Shown in pieces: positions 18,196-26,448 of a stretch of 64,000 bases of DNA. The position numbers and the translations under genes are program-made. Source of the stretch: Paraburkholderia atlantica (GTDB lineage Bacteria > Pseudomonadota > Gammaproteobacteria > Burkholderiales > Burkholderiaceae); contig NZ_WHNQ01000020.1 of the NCBI RefSeq assembly GCF_009362785.1, positions 84,226 through 148,225 of the forward strand. The letters are read 5' to 3'. The stretch's first letter is position 1; every line of letters begins with the position of its first letter. Below the pieces are notes generated by a model. That model made no database searches. It was not told where the DNA came from and saw only the letters and a program-made list of their open reading frames with translations.

Positions 18196-19272
18196 ATGAG
18201 CGTCGAATTCATCGGCATGATTCAACAGCGCAAGGTGTCGGAAACGCATCTTCCGCAAGGGCCCGCTATCGATACCGACTACGTACGCGCCTTTGCGCAG
18301 GCGCACGAGAACGCCGGCTTCGATCGCATTCTGGTCCCGCACAGTTCGACGAGCCCCGATGCGACGATCACGATCGCCTACGCGGCGAGCGCGACATCGA
18401 AAGTGCACTTCATGCTCGCGCATCGCCCGGGCTTTGTCGCGCCAACACTCGCGGCCCGGCAGATCGCCACGCTCGATCACTTCTCGGGCGGCCGGCTCGG
18501 TGTGCACTTCATCTCCGGCGGCAGCGACGAAGATCAACGGCGCGACGGCGACTTCCTGAGTCACGACGACCGTTACGCGCGCACCGACGAATACCTGCAG
18601 ATTCTGCGTCGCGTGTGGACGGAAGATCAGCCGTTCGATCACGAAGGCCGCTTCTACCGCGTGGAAAAGGCGTTCTCCGAGGTCAAGCCGAAACAGTCGC
18701 CGCATGTGCCCATCTATTTCGGCGGTGCATCCGAGCCCGCGCTCGCCGTGGCCGGCAAACATGCCGACGTCTATGCACTGTGGGGCGAATCGAAACAGCA
18801 GGTGCATGAACAGGTGACGCGCGTGCGCGCCGAAGCCGCGAAACACGGCCGCAGCGTGCGCTTCTCCGTGTCGTTCCGGCCGATCCTTGCCGCGACGGAA
18901 AGTGCCGCATGGGAGCGCGCAGAACACATCCTCGAAGAGACACGTCGCTTGCGTGTCGAACAGGGCTTCTCGCGCGGCGGTCCGCAGCAAAGCGAAGGCG
19001 CGCGCCGCCTGCTCGCGGCATCCGGCGACGGCGTACGCGCGGACGAACGTCTCTGGACCGCCGTGGCAAAAGAAATCGGCGGACGCTCGAATTCCACTGC
19101 GCTTGTCGGCACGCCGGCGCAAGTCGCGCAGACGCTCGCCGAATATCATGAACTCGGCGTGACGACCTTCCTCATTCGCGGCTTCGATCCATTAGAAGAC
19201 GCCATCGACTATGGGCGCGAACTGATTCCCGCGACCCGCGAACTCACGTCCCGCGCACGCCGCGCCGCCTGA
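18196..19272 (+). CDS. SsuD-like LLM-class flavin-dependent monooxygenase
   Basis: Protein of 358 aa with the SsuD-type luciferase-like barrel: MSVEFIGMIQQRKVSETHLP, AHRPGFVAPTLAARQIATLD, LGVHFISGGSDEDQ, PHVPIYFGGASEPAL and a C-terminal TTFLIRGFDPLEDAIDYG. Length and motifs fit alkanesulfonate monooxygenase relatives, which use FMNH2 and O2 to split a C-S bond, releasing sulfite and an aldehyde. First gene of a four-gene plus-strand operon with a broken aldolase, thiol dioxygenase and rhodanese. A closely similar paralog is at 25297. Confidence 0.88.
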   Translation: MSVEFIGMIQQRKVSETHLPQGPAIDTDYVRAFAQAHENAGFDRILVPHSSTSPDATITIAYAASATSKVHFMLAHRPGFVAPTLAARQIATLDHFSGGRLGVHFISGGSDEDQRRDGDFLSHDDRYARTDEYLQILRRVWTEDQPFDHEGRFYRVEKAFSEVKPKQSPHVPIYFGGASEPALAVAGKHADVYALWGESKQQVHEQVTRVRAEAAKHGRSVRFSVSFRPILAATESAAWERAEHILEETRRLRVEQGFSRGGPQQSEGARRLLAASGDGVRADERLWTAVAKEIGGRSNSTALVGTPAQVAQTLAEYHELGVTTFLIRGFDPLEDAIDYGRELIPATRELTSRARRAA

Positions 19273-19283
19273 CCGGAGCGATC

Positions 19284-19796
19284 ATGAGCACCCTTCTCGC
19301 CGCCGATCAACCGTCGCTCGTGCGGCATGACACACCTGTGCGCAAGTTCTGGTTCGACGAAGAACTGGAACCACAACGTACGCTTGCAGAAGAACGTCTG
19401 CATCGTCAGCAACGTCTTGCGGGCGCATTTCGACTGTTCGCGCAATATGGCTTCGCGCAAGGGCTCGCGGGTCATATCACCGCGCGCGATCCCGAATGGA
19501 CGGACCACTTCTGGGTCAATCCGCTGGGCCGGCACTTCGGCCGCATGCGCGTGTCCGATCTCCTGCTGGTGAATCGCCACGGCGAGATCGTGGTGGGCGA
19601 TGATCCTGTGAATCAGGCTGCGTTTGCCATTCACGCTGCCATTCACGAGGCGCGCCCCGATCTCACGCCACGGCCGATTCCGCACGATATGGCAGACCTC
19701 ACGCATCAGCAGGTCGGCCGCGCGAACGGTGCGCGTCATGCATTCGACAGCCTGTACGAAGGGCTGATCGAAAACGAACGGGAGTTGCTCGACTGA
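19284..19796 (+). pseudogene. Class II aldolase/adducin-family protein with in-frame internal deletion
   Basis: 170 aa; the family is normally about 250. The N-terminal part (residues 36-125) is normal: LAGAFRLFAQYGFAQGLAGH, HFWVNPLGRHFGRM and AAFAIHAAIHEARPDL. It then jumps directly to the family's C-terminal PIPHDMADLTHQQVGRANGA and ends in ENERELLD. The missing piece, roughly 80-85 codons, holds the H-x-H zinc-binding segment and the conserved NHG, so catalysis is not expected. The frame is preserved and the stop still overlaps the next ATG (TGATG), so it may be retained for translational coupling. Confidence 0.8.
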
Positions 19797-20392
19797 TGGC
19801 CATTCACAAACTTCGGCACTTTGTCGGCGAGATTGCGGAACTCGTTGATTCCGGAGTCGATGAAGCCGGATTGCTCCACCAAGGCGTCCTTGCGCTGCGC
19901 GAGTTGATCCGCGTCGACGACTGGCTGCCCGATGCTTATGCGCAGCCTTCCGTCGATCGCTATCAGCAGTTTCTGCTCTACGCCGATGCACGCCAACGCT
20001 TCAGCGTCGTCAGCTTCGTCTGGGGTCCGGGCCAGCAGACGCCGATTCACGATCACACCGTGTGGGGACTCATCGGTGTGCTGCGCGGCGCGGAACTTGC
20101 CGCGCCCTACGCGCGCAACGACGACGGCACGCTATGCGTGGCGGGCGCCGAAGTACGTCTCGAAGCGGGCGATGTCGAAGCGGTGTCGCCCGCCATCGGC
20201 GACATTCATCGCGTGCGCAATGCGTATGACGACCGCACGTCCGTCAGCATCCATGTTTATGGCGCGAACATCGGCGCGGTGCGCCGCTCCACGTACCCGC
20301 CAAACGAGCGGCCAAAGCCGTTTATTTCAGGCTATTCGAACGACACGCTCCCCAACCTGTGGGATCTCAGCAAGGAAATACCTCTTTCATGA
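19796..20392 (+). CDS. Cysteine dioxygenase-family thiol dioxygenase
   Basis: Protein of 198 aa with a cupin barrel. The three iron-binding histidines are visible: H85 and H87 in TPIHDHTVWG and H138 in IGDIHRV. The family oxidises a small thiol (cysteine, 3-mercaptopropionate or similar) to its sulfinate with Fe(II) and O2. Length fits the bacterial cysteine/3-mercaptopropionate dioxygenase group. The start overlaps the stop of the shortened aldolase by one base and the stop overlaps the rhodanese start as ATGA, so it is locked into the operon. The neighbouring rhodanese suggests thiol or sulfane-sulfur handling downstream of C-S cleavage. Confidence 0.87.
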   Translation: MAIHKLRHFVGEIAELVDSGVDEAGLLHQGVLALRELIRVDDWLPDAYAQPSVDRYQQFLLYADARQRFSVVSFVWGPGQQTPIHDHTVWGLIGVLRGAELAAPYARNDDGTLCVAGAEVRLEAGDVEAVSPAIGDIHRVRNAYDDRTSVSIHVYGANIGAVRRSTYPPNERPKPFISGYSNDTLPNLWDLSKEIPLS

Positions 20393-21996
20393 AGTCATAT
20401 TCCGTCCGCACGTATGAAGACGTGCGCGAAGCGCTGCTCGCGCGCCGTGAAATCGCGCTGCTCGACGTGCGCGAAGAAGACCCGCATGCACAGGCTCATC
20501 CGCTCTTCGCCGCGAATTTTCCGCTGTCGAAGATCGAACTGGACGCCTACACCCGTTTGCCCCGCCGCGACGTACCCATCGTGCTGTTCGACGCTGGCGA
20601 AGGACTTGCGACGCGCGCCGCCGACAAGCTCACGTCCCTCGGATACACACGGATCGCACTGCTGGCGGGCGGACTCGACGGATGGATTCGCGCCGGCGGC
20701 GAAGTGTTCCGCGACGTCAACGTGCCGAGCAAGGCTTTCGGCGAATTCGTCGAAGCGCAGCGGCACACGCCTTCGCTTTCCGCCGAGGCGGTCGGAATCT
20801 TGCTTGAAAACGGTGACGACGTCGTCGTGCTCGACGCGCGCCGCTTCGACGAATATCAGACGATGAACATTCCCGGCAGCATCAGCGTGCCCGGCGCGGA
20901 ACTCGTGCTGCGCGCGCGAGCGCTCGCGCCGGATCCTAAGACGCGTGTGATCGTCAATTGCGCGGGGCGCACACGCAGCATCATCGGCACGCAATCGCTA
21001 GTCAATGCGGGGTTGCCGAATCCCGTCGCGGCGCTGCGCAACGGCACCATCGGCTGGACGCTCGCGGGGCAGACGCTGGAGCACGGCAGCAGCCGTCGGT
21101 TCGATGCCGAGGCCGGTCTCGATCAGACGAACCTCGCTGCATCGCGCAACGCAGCGCGCGCGCTCGCCGACCGCGCGGGCGTCCAACGCACGACGCTCGA
21201 TGAAGCCGCTCGCTGGGCGTCCGATCCGTCGCGCACCACGTATCGCTTCGATGTGCGCACGCCTGCCGAATACGAACGCGCGCATGCACCGGGGTTTCAG
21301 GGCGCGCCGGGCGGCCAGCTCGTGCAGGAGACGGACATGTTCGCGCCCGTGCGCGGCGCGCGCGTCGTGCTGTTCGACGACGACGGCGTGCGCGCCAACA
21401 TGACAGCATCTTGGCTCGCGCAGATGAACATCGACGTCTACGTGATCGATGACGCTGCCGGACAGGAACTCACGGCTAGTGGCCCCTGGCGCAGCACGAA
21501 GCCGGAGCCCGCGCACACCCCCGCCCTATCCGCGGAAGAACTCGCCGCGCTGCTCGCCGATCCATCGAGCCGCACCGTGGTGATCGACGTTACGTCGAGC
21601 GCGAACCACGTGAAGGCGCATATTCCGGGTGCGCACTGGATCGTGCGTTCGCGCCTGTCGAACGATGTCGACGATCTTCGCGCGCTGCCCGACGCGAAAC
21701 GTTATGTCGTCACCTGCGCGACCAACGCGCTGGCACCGTTCGCCGCACCCGAAGTCGCCTCGCTAACAGGTAAGCCCGTGCATGTGCTGGAGGGCGGCAC
21801 ATCGGCGTGGATAAGTGCGGGCTTTCTGACCGAATCGGGAGACGCCCGGCTCGCTTCGCCGCGTATCGATCGCTATCGTCGTCCGTATGAAGGCACCGAC
21901 AATGCGCGCGAAGCGATGAACGCCTATCTGGAATGGGAATACGGCCTCGTCGCGCAACTCGATCGCGACGGCACGCATGGCTTCTTCGTGGTCTGA
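20389..21996 (+). CDS. Four-domain rhodanese-like sulfurtransferase
   Basis: Protein of 535 aa made of four rhodanese modules (about 1-110, 128-235, 268-370 and 378-485) and a short C-terminal tail. Active-site positions alternate: domain 1 has VLFDAGEG (D68), domain 2 has IVNCAGRTRS (C191), domain 3 has VLFDDDGVR (D330) and domain 4 has VVTCATNALA (C443). Only modules 2 and 4 have the catalytic Cys that carries persulfide, and only module 2 has the full CAGRTRS loop. Start ATG at 20389 (ATGA with the dioxygenase). Cytoplasmic; likely moves sulfane sulfur from thiol products. A perfect hairpin follows the stop. Confidence 0.88.
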   Translation: MKSYSVRTYEDVREALLARREIALLDVREEDPHAQAHPLFAANFPLSKIELDAYTRLPRRDVPIVLFDAGEGLATRAADKLTSLGYTRIALLAGGLDGWIRAGGEVFRDVNVPSKAFGEFVEAQRHTPSLSAEAVGILLENGDDVVVLDARRFDEYQTMNIPGSISVPGAELVLRARALAPDPKTRVIVNCAGRTRSIIGTQSLVNAGLPNPVAALRNGTIGWTLAGQTLEHGSSRRFDAEAGLDQTNLAASRNAARALADRAGVQRTTLDEAARWASDPSRTTYRFDVRTPAEYERAHAPGFQGAPGGQLVQETDMFAPVRGARVVLFDDDGVRANMTASWLAQMNIDVYVIDDAAGQELTASGPWRSTKPEPAHTPALSAEELAALLADPSSRTVVIDVTSSANHVKAHIPGAHWIVRSRLSNDVDDLRALPDAKRYVVTCATNALAPFAAPEVASLTGKPVHVLEGGTSAWISAGFLTESGDARLASPRIDRYRRPYEGTDNAREAMNAYLEWEYGLVAQLDRDGTHGFFVV

Positions 21997-22002
21997 TCGG
22001 GA

Positions 22003-22914
22003 TCAGGCGGCACGTGATAGACGTGCCGCCTTGAAGCTCTGTTCGACGCTTTCCGCGAGTACGGCGAGCGCCGACTGCATCTTGCCCAACGCGCGCGAAC
22101 GTACGATCCACACGGCGATTTCCGGTTTGAAGTCGGTGATCGGAACCACGTCGAGTTGCGCTGCATGCACGCTGTTGTGCAGCAAGGGCAGCGGAACCAG
22201 CCCCAGGCCGACGCCGTCGGCGACAAGCCCGAGCTGCAACTCGGTGCCGAGCGTTTCGAGGTTGAGCTTCAGCGTGTAACCTTTCGCCGCGAGGGCCTGC
22301 TGCAAGCCCGCGCGAAAGCCGCAGCCATCCGGATTCAATACCCAGCCATACGATTGGCATTCCGCGAGCGTATACGCACGCTTCTTCAGGCTGCCCTTTT
22401 GCGCGACCACAGCGAGCTTCAGCTCGCCCAGCGTTTCGCCTGCGAGCGTTTCCTGTAACGCACGGTTCGTTGGCAGCAGCACGATCACCGCATCCAGTTC
22501 GGCCTCGTCGACCTTCTGCAGTAGCGGGTTACCCCATCCCGTCGTCACCCGCGCCCGCAACTCGGGATGCGCGCAGCGCAGCGCATGAAGCGCCTTGAGC
22601 ATCGCCACATCGGCAACCGTCTGTGCGACGCCGAGGCGCAATACCCCCGCGAGTGGCGCGTCGTCCGCGACCAGATGTCCGAGCGCATCCACCTCGCGCA
22701 CGATGGCACGGCATTGCTCATACACAACTCGGCCCATCGGCGTGGTCTTCAGCGGCTTCGTGTTGCGATCGAGCAGTTCGACGCCAAGCGCTTCTTCGAA
22801 GTTCTGGATGCGGCGCGTGACAGCAGGTTGCGTCAGTGCGAGAGAATCGGCGGCCTGACTCAGCGACTGGCTGCGCACGACGGCAACGAAGGCCTCGATT
22901 TCTTCGAGTTTCAT
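22003..22914 (-). CDS. LysR-family transcriptional regulator
   Basis: Protein of 303 aa with an N-terminal winged helix-turn-helix (MKLEEIEAFVAVVRSQSLSQ, then ALTQPAVTRRIQNFEEALGV, residues 1-60) and a C-terminal LysR substrate-binding domain (from about residue 90, GVLRLGVAQTVADVAML). It is convergent with the rhodanese gene and divergent from the binding protein-SfnB-LLM operon at 23091, which it probably controls from the 22915-23090 region. It is the only transcription factor recognised in the window. The last codons form half of a perfect hairpin. Confidence 0.9.
   Translation of the reverse strand: MKLEEIEAFVAVVRSQSLSQAADSLALTQPAVTRRIQNFEEALGVELLDRNTKPLKTTPMGRVVYEQCRAIVREVDALGHLVADDAPLAGVLRLGVAQTVADVAMLKALHALRCAHPELRARVTTGWGNPLLQKVDEAELDAVIVLLPTNRALQETLAGETLGELKLAVVAQKGSLKKRAYTLAECQSYGWVLNPDGCGFRAGLQQALAAKGYTLKLNLETLGTELQLGLVADGVGLGLVPLPLLHNSVHAAQLDVVPITDFKPEIAVWIVRSRALGKMQSALAVLAESVEQSFKAARLSRAA
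22006..22030. terminator. Perfect hairpin between convergent rhodanese and lysR genes
   Basis: GGCGGCACGT - GATAG - ACGTGCCGCC: a perfect 10-bp stem with a 5-base loop, 10 bases after the rhodanese stop and inside the last codons of the LysR gene. No T-run follows on either strand, so it is a stable stop for read-through rather than a classical intrinsic terminator. Confidence 0.6.
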
Positions 22915-23090
22915 GGATGGTCTTGTCTTCAAATGAAGCGTTGATGGAGCGACATTAGCCTGCAACCGCCCGTATGCTCAAGCGGCACTTCCAGCTTTCC
23001 GTTTTCCTCCAACGCATATTAACAAAGAAGAACAATGCGGTTGCCTTATAAAACCTGCGATCGTATCGTGTGTTTTTATCCAACTACCTG
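22915..23090. promoter_or_regulatory. LysR-divergent intergenic region
   Basis: 176 bases between divergent lysR and the binding-protein gene. It includes an AT-rich patch near 23010-23052 (with CATATTAACAAAGAAG) that suits a promoter and LysR-type operator. The region is the natural binding site of the LysR protein encoded beside it; the exact box was not resolved. Confidence 0.5.
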
Positions 23091-24062
23091 ATGCTGCGCT
23101 CCCTCATGCCCTTCCTTCTCAATCGATTTCTGCAAAGATTGTCCGGCCTTCTGATTTGCGCGATCGTCGCAAGTGCATCGCCTGCCGCGCTGGCGGAGAC
23201 GACGCTTAAAGTCGGCGATCAGCAGTTGCAGACGCGCGGCATACTCGAAGCGTCAGGCCAGTTGAAGGACGTGCCGTACAAGATCGAATGGTTCAACTTC
23301 CCTGCTGCGCAACCGCTGGGAGAAGCGCTCAACGCGGGGGCAATCGATGTCGGCGGCCTCGGCGATGCGCCGCTGATCTTCGCGTACGCAGCGGGCGCGC
23401 GAGTGCGTGCAGTAGCCGCAACGCGCTCGACGCCGACCGATCTCGCGATCATCGTGCCTGACGCATCGCCCATCAGGACGGCCGCCGATCTCAAGGGCAA
23501 GCGCATAGCGACCACGCGCGGGTCAATCGGCCATTACCTCGCGATTGCAACACTCGAACGCGCGGGCATCAAGCTCTCGGATGTATCGCTGCGCTTCATG
23601 CAGCCCGCCGATGCCAAGGCCGCGCTCACGTCCGGCAACGTCGACGCATGGTCCACGTGGGATCCGTATGTCGCGCTCGCCGAGCAGCGCGATCACGATC
23701 GCAGCATCGCGAATGGCGTCAATCTGTCTTCTGGCCTTAGCTTCCAGGCTGCGACCGAAACCTCCATCAAGGACAAGCATGCCGAAATCGCCGATTTTCT
23801 CAAGCGCGTCGCGGCCGGCCAGCGCTGGGCGCTCTCGCATCCGGACGAAGTGGCAGCCATGCAATCGAAAGTGACGGGCTTGCCGCCCGAAGTGCTGAAG
23901 ACCGTATATCAGCGCGCGCAACTGCATCCCGTCGTCATCGACGATGGTCTCATCGCCGAACAGCAAAAGACGGCCGATCTCTATCACCGTGCGGATGTGA
24001 TCAAGACACCGCTCGATGTCACGAAGAGTTTCGACCGGCAATTTCCGCTTGCCGCACAGTGA
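23091..24062 (+). CDS. SsuA-like sulfonate-type ABC substrate-binding protein
   Basis: About 323 aa. Signal peptide with hydrophobic core LSGLLICAIVAS and cleavage near PAALA/ET, then the SsuA/TauA-type fold: LKVGDQQLQTRGILEASG, WFNFPAAQPLGEALNAGAID, GDAPLIFAYAAGAR and WSTWDPYVALAEQ. First gene of an operon with an SfnB-type enzyme and an SsuD-like monooxygenase. No ATPase or permease is adjacent; the sulfonate transporter at 27538-29411 may be shared. The start is uncertain: GTG 23070, ATG 23091 and ATG 23106 are all possible and none has a clear ribosome site. Confidence 0.85.
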   Translation: MLRSLMPFLLNRFLQRLSGLLICAIVASASPAALAETTLKVGDQQLQTRGILEASGQLKDVPYKIEWFNFPAAQPLGEALNAGAIDVGGLGDAPLIFAYAAGARVRAVAATRSTPTDLAIIVPDASPIRTAADLKGKRIATTRGSIGHYLAIATLERAGIKLSDVSLRFMQPADAKAALTSGNVDAWSTWDPYVALAEQRDHDRSIANGVNLSSGLSFQAATETSIKDKHAEIADFLKRVAAGQRWALSHPDEVAAMQSKVTGLPPEVLKTVYQRAQLHPVVIDDGLIAEQQKTADLYHRADVIKTPLDVTKSFDRQFPLAAQ

Positions 24063-24073
24063 ACCGACCGACC

Positions 24074-25300
24074 ATGACCAGCCGTCAACCCGAAGGCGCG
24101 CTTGCCGATGTGGAGCGCGACGCCGATGCGCTTCAGGCACTCGCCGATCTCGACAGTCCGCAAGCCGATGCGTGGCTCGCCGCGCTGACAGCCGAATTCG
24201 GCGCAGGCGCCGCCGCGCTCGACGCCGGCCCGATCTTCCCGCACGAGAACCTCGCCCGTCTGCGTCGCGCGGGTCTGCTTTCGCTGACCGTGCCGCGTGC
24301 GCTCGGCGGACGCGAGGCCACACTTGCACAAGCGCTCAAGGTGATTCGCGCGGTAGCGCGCGGCGAACCTTCGACGGCGCTGATTCTTGTGATGCAATGC
24401 CTCTATCATCTGCGTCTGCAGGCCAATCCGAACTGGCCGGCAGCGCTGAAAGAACGCATTGCGCGCGATGCCGTCGAACGCGGCGCGCTGATCAACTCGT
24501 TGCGCGTCGAGCCCGAACTCGGCTCGCCGTCGCGTGGCGGCCTGCCCGCCACGGTTGGCCGCAGCGAAGGCAGTCACTGGATACTGAGCGGCCGCAAGCT
24601 GTATTCGACGGGCAGTCCCGGTCTGACCTGGTTCGCCGTGTGGGGACGCACGGACGAAGCGGCACCGCGAGTCGGCACGTGGCTCGTTCATCGCGACACG
24701 CCCGGTATCCGTTTTGGCGAGCCGTGGAATCATCTCGGCATGCGTGCGACGGGCAGCCATGAAGTGATCTTCGATAACGTACGCGTACCGTTCGACCAGG
24801 CCGTCGATCTTCAACCGCCCGGCCCGGCCAACGGCATGGACCCGGTGACGAGCCTGTGGATGAACGTGTTGCTGCCATCGATCTACGACGGCATCGCACG
24901 CGCCGCGCGCGACTGGTTCGTGCAGTGGGCGGCGCAACGCGTGCCTTCGGGACTGAACGCTCCGCTATCGACGCTCGACAGTTTTCAGCAGACGGTGGGG
25001 CGCATCGATGCGCTGCTGTTCAACAACTGCGTCCTGCTCGATGCAGGCGCAGCCGGCCAGATCGATACGGTCGAAGCGCCGACCATCAAGTATCTCGTCA
25101 GCCAGCACGCTATCGATGCCGTCGAACTCGCACTCGAAGCGAGCAGCAATCCTGGCCTCAGTCGCAACAACGCACTGGAGCGCCACTACCGCGACGTGCT
25201 GTGCGCGCGCATTCACACACCGCAGAACGACACCGTGCTCGGCAATCTGGGCCGCGCCGCATTCGCCACCACTTCACCCACGAGGAGCGAACCCAGATGA
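24074..25300 (+). CDS. Divergent SfnB-type acyl-CoA-dehydrogenase-fold oxidoreductase
   Basis: About 408 aa. The acyl-CoA dehydrogenase fold is clear (LLSLTVPRALGGREATLAQA, KLYSTGSPGLTWFAVWG, HLGMRATGSHEVIFDNVRVP), but the C-terminal SfnB/DszC motif is altered to ERHYRDVLCARIHTPQND instead of RHWRNARTHTLHDP. It resembles acyl-CoA-dehydrogenase-like proteins of sulfonate clusters. A GTG at 24059 overlaps the previous stop and is an alternative start. Its stop overlaps the next ATG (ATGA). It is the most divergent of the five SfnB-type proteins here. Confidence 0.83.
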   Translation: MTSRQPEGALADVERDADALQALADLDSPQADAWLAALTAEFGAGAAALDAGPIFPHENLARLRRAGLLSLTVPRALGGREATLAQALKVIRAVARGEPSTALILVMQCLYHLRLQANPNWPAALKERIARDAVERGALINSLRVEPELGSPSRGGLPATVGRSEGSHWILSGRKLYSTGSPGLTWFAVWGRTDEAAPRVGTWLVHRDTPGIRFGEPWNHLGMRATGSHEVIFDNVRVPFDQAVDLQPPGPANGMDPVTSLWMNVLLPSIYDGIARAARDWFVQWAAQRVPSGLNAPLSTLDSFQQTVGRIDALLFNNCVLLDAGAAGQIDTVEAPTIKYLVSQHAIDAVELALEASSNPGLSRNNALERHYRDVLCARIHTPQNDTVLGNLGRAAFATTSPTRSEPR

Positions 25301-26385
25301 GCGTCGAATTCATCGGCTATGTGAGCCATCAGGAATCGAGCGAGATTCATTTGCCGAAAGGACCTGCGGTCAATCCGCCGTACATTGCCGCCGTGGCGCA
25401 AGCGCATGAATATGGCGGCTTCGACCGTGTGCTGATTGCGCATTCGAGCGCGTCGCCCGACGGCTTTCAGATTGCGTCGTTCGTCGCGCAGCAGACGAAG
25501 CGCCTGGGCATCCTGCTCGCGCATCGGCCCGGCTTCGTCGCGCCGACGCTCGCCGCGCGGCAACTCGCGACACTCGATCACTTCAGCGCGGGACGCGCCG
25601 CCGTGCACATCATCTCGGGCGGCGACGACGCGGAGCAGCAGCGCGGTGGCGATTATCTGTCGCACGCTGACCGGTATCGGCGCACCGACGAATATCTCGA
25701 TGTGGTCAAGCGCTCCTGGACCAGCGATCAACCGTTCGATCACGAAGGCGCGTTTTACCGCGTGACGGGCCACAAGTCGCAGATTCGCCCGTTGCAGCGG
25801 TCTCATTTGCCGGTGTATTTCGGCGGATCGTCCGAGGCGGCGATCGAGGTCGCGGGCAAGCACGCCGACGTCTACGCGCTGTGGGGCGAGTCGCTCGCGG
25901 CCGTCGAAGAGACCATCGCGAAGGTGCGCAAAGCCGCCGCGCGCTATGGCCGCGAACAGCACGTGCGTTTCAGCCTGTCTCTGCGTCCCATCATCGCGTC
26001 CACCGAAGACGCCGCATGGGCGCGCGCCGAATCCATTCTCGAGCGCGCGAAAGACATTGTCGCCACGTCGCCGAATTTCACGCGCCGGCCGAAGAACCCG
26101 CAGAACGTCGGCTCGCAACGGCTGCTCGCCGAAGCCGATAAGGGCAATGTCGTCGATACGCGGCTGTGGACCGGCATTACCGCGCTCACGCGTGCGGCGG
26201 GCAATTCGACGTCGCTGGTCGGCACGCCGCAACAGGTGGCTGACGCGCTGCTCGAATATCACAAGCTCGGCGTATCGACCTTCCTGATTCGCGGCTTCGA
26301 TCCGCTCGAAGATGCGCTGGCGTATGGCCGGGATCTGTTACCTGTGGTGCGAGCCGCCGTCGCGCGCGAAACGGCGTCCGCTTGA
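25297..26385 (+). CDS. SsuD-like LLM-class flavin-dependent monooxygenase
   Basis: Protein of 362 aa, close paralog of 18196-19272: MSVEFIGYVSHQESSEIHLP, LAHRPGFVAPTLAARQLATL, VHIISGGDDAEQQRGGDYLS and STFLIRGFDPLEDALAYGRD. A GAGGAG ribosome site precedes the ATG, which overlaps the upstream stop. Last gene of the operon that begins at 23091, ending at a strong bidirectional terminator. Expected to release sulfite from a sulfonate using FMNH2. Confidence 0.88.
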   Translation: MSVEFIGYVSHQESSEIHLPKGPAVNPPYIAAVAQAHEYGGFDRVLIAHSSASPDGFQIASFVAQQTKRLGILLAHRPGFVAPTLAARQLATLDHFSAGRAAVHIISGGDDAEQQRGGDYLSHADRYRRTDEYLDVVKRSWTSDQPFDHEGAFYRVTGHKSQIRPLQRSHLPVYFGGSSEAAIEVAGKHADVYALWGESLAAVEETIAKVRKAAARYGREQHVRFSLSLRPIIASTEDAAWARAESILERAKDIVATSPNFTRRPKNPQNVGSQRLLAEADKGNVVDTRLWTGITALTRAAGNSTSLVGTPQQVADALLEYHKLGVSTFLIRGFDPLEDALAYGRDLLPVVRAAVARETASA

Positions 26386-26404
26386 TTATTTCTCTCATGC
26401 AACC

Positions 26405-26443
26405 GACGCGCGCCTGCTAACCAGGCGCGCGTCGAGGCTTTTT
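26405..26443. terminator. Bidirectional intrinsic terminator
   Basis: GACGCGCGCCTG - CTAAC - CAGGCGCGCGTC is a perfect 12-bp stem with a 5-base loop, followed on the plus strand by GAGGC and five T (26439-26443). It sits between the convergent ends of the SsuD-like gene (26385) and the binding-protein gene (26449) and should stop transcription from both. Confidence 0.85.
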
Positions 26444-26448
26444 GCACG

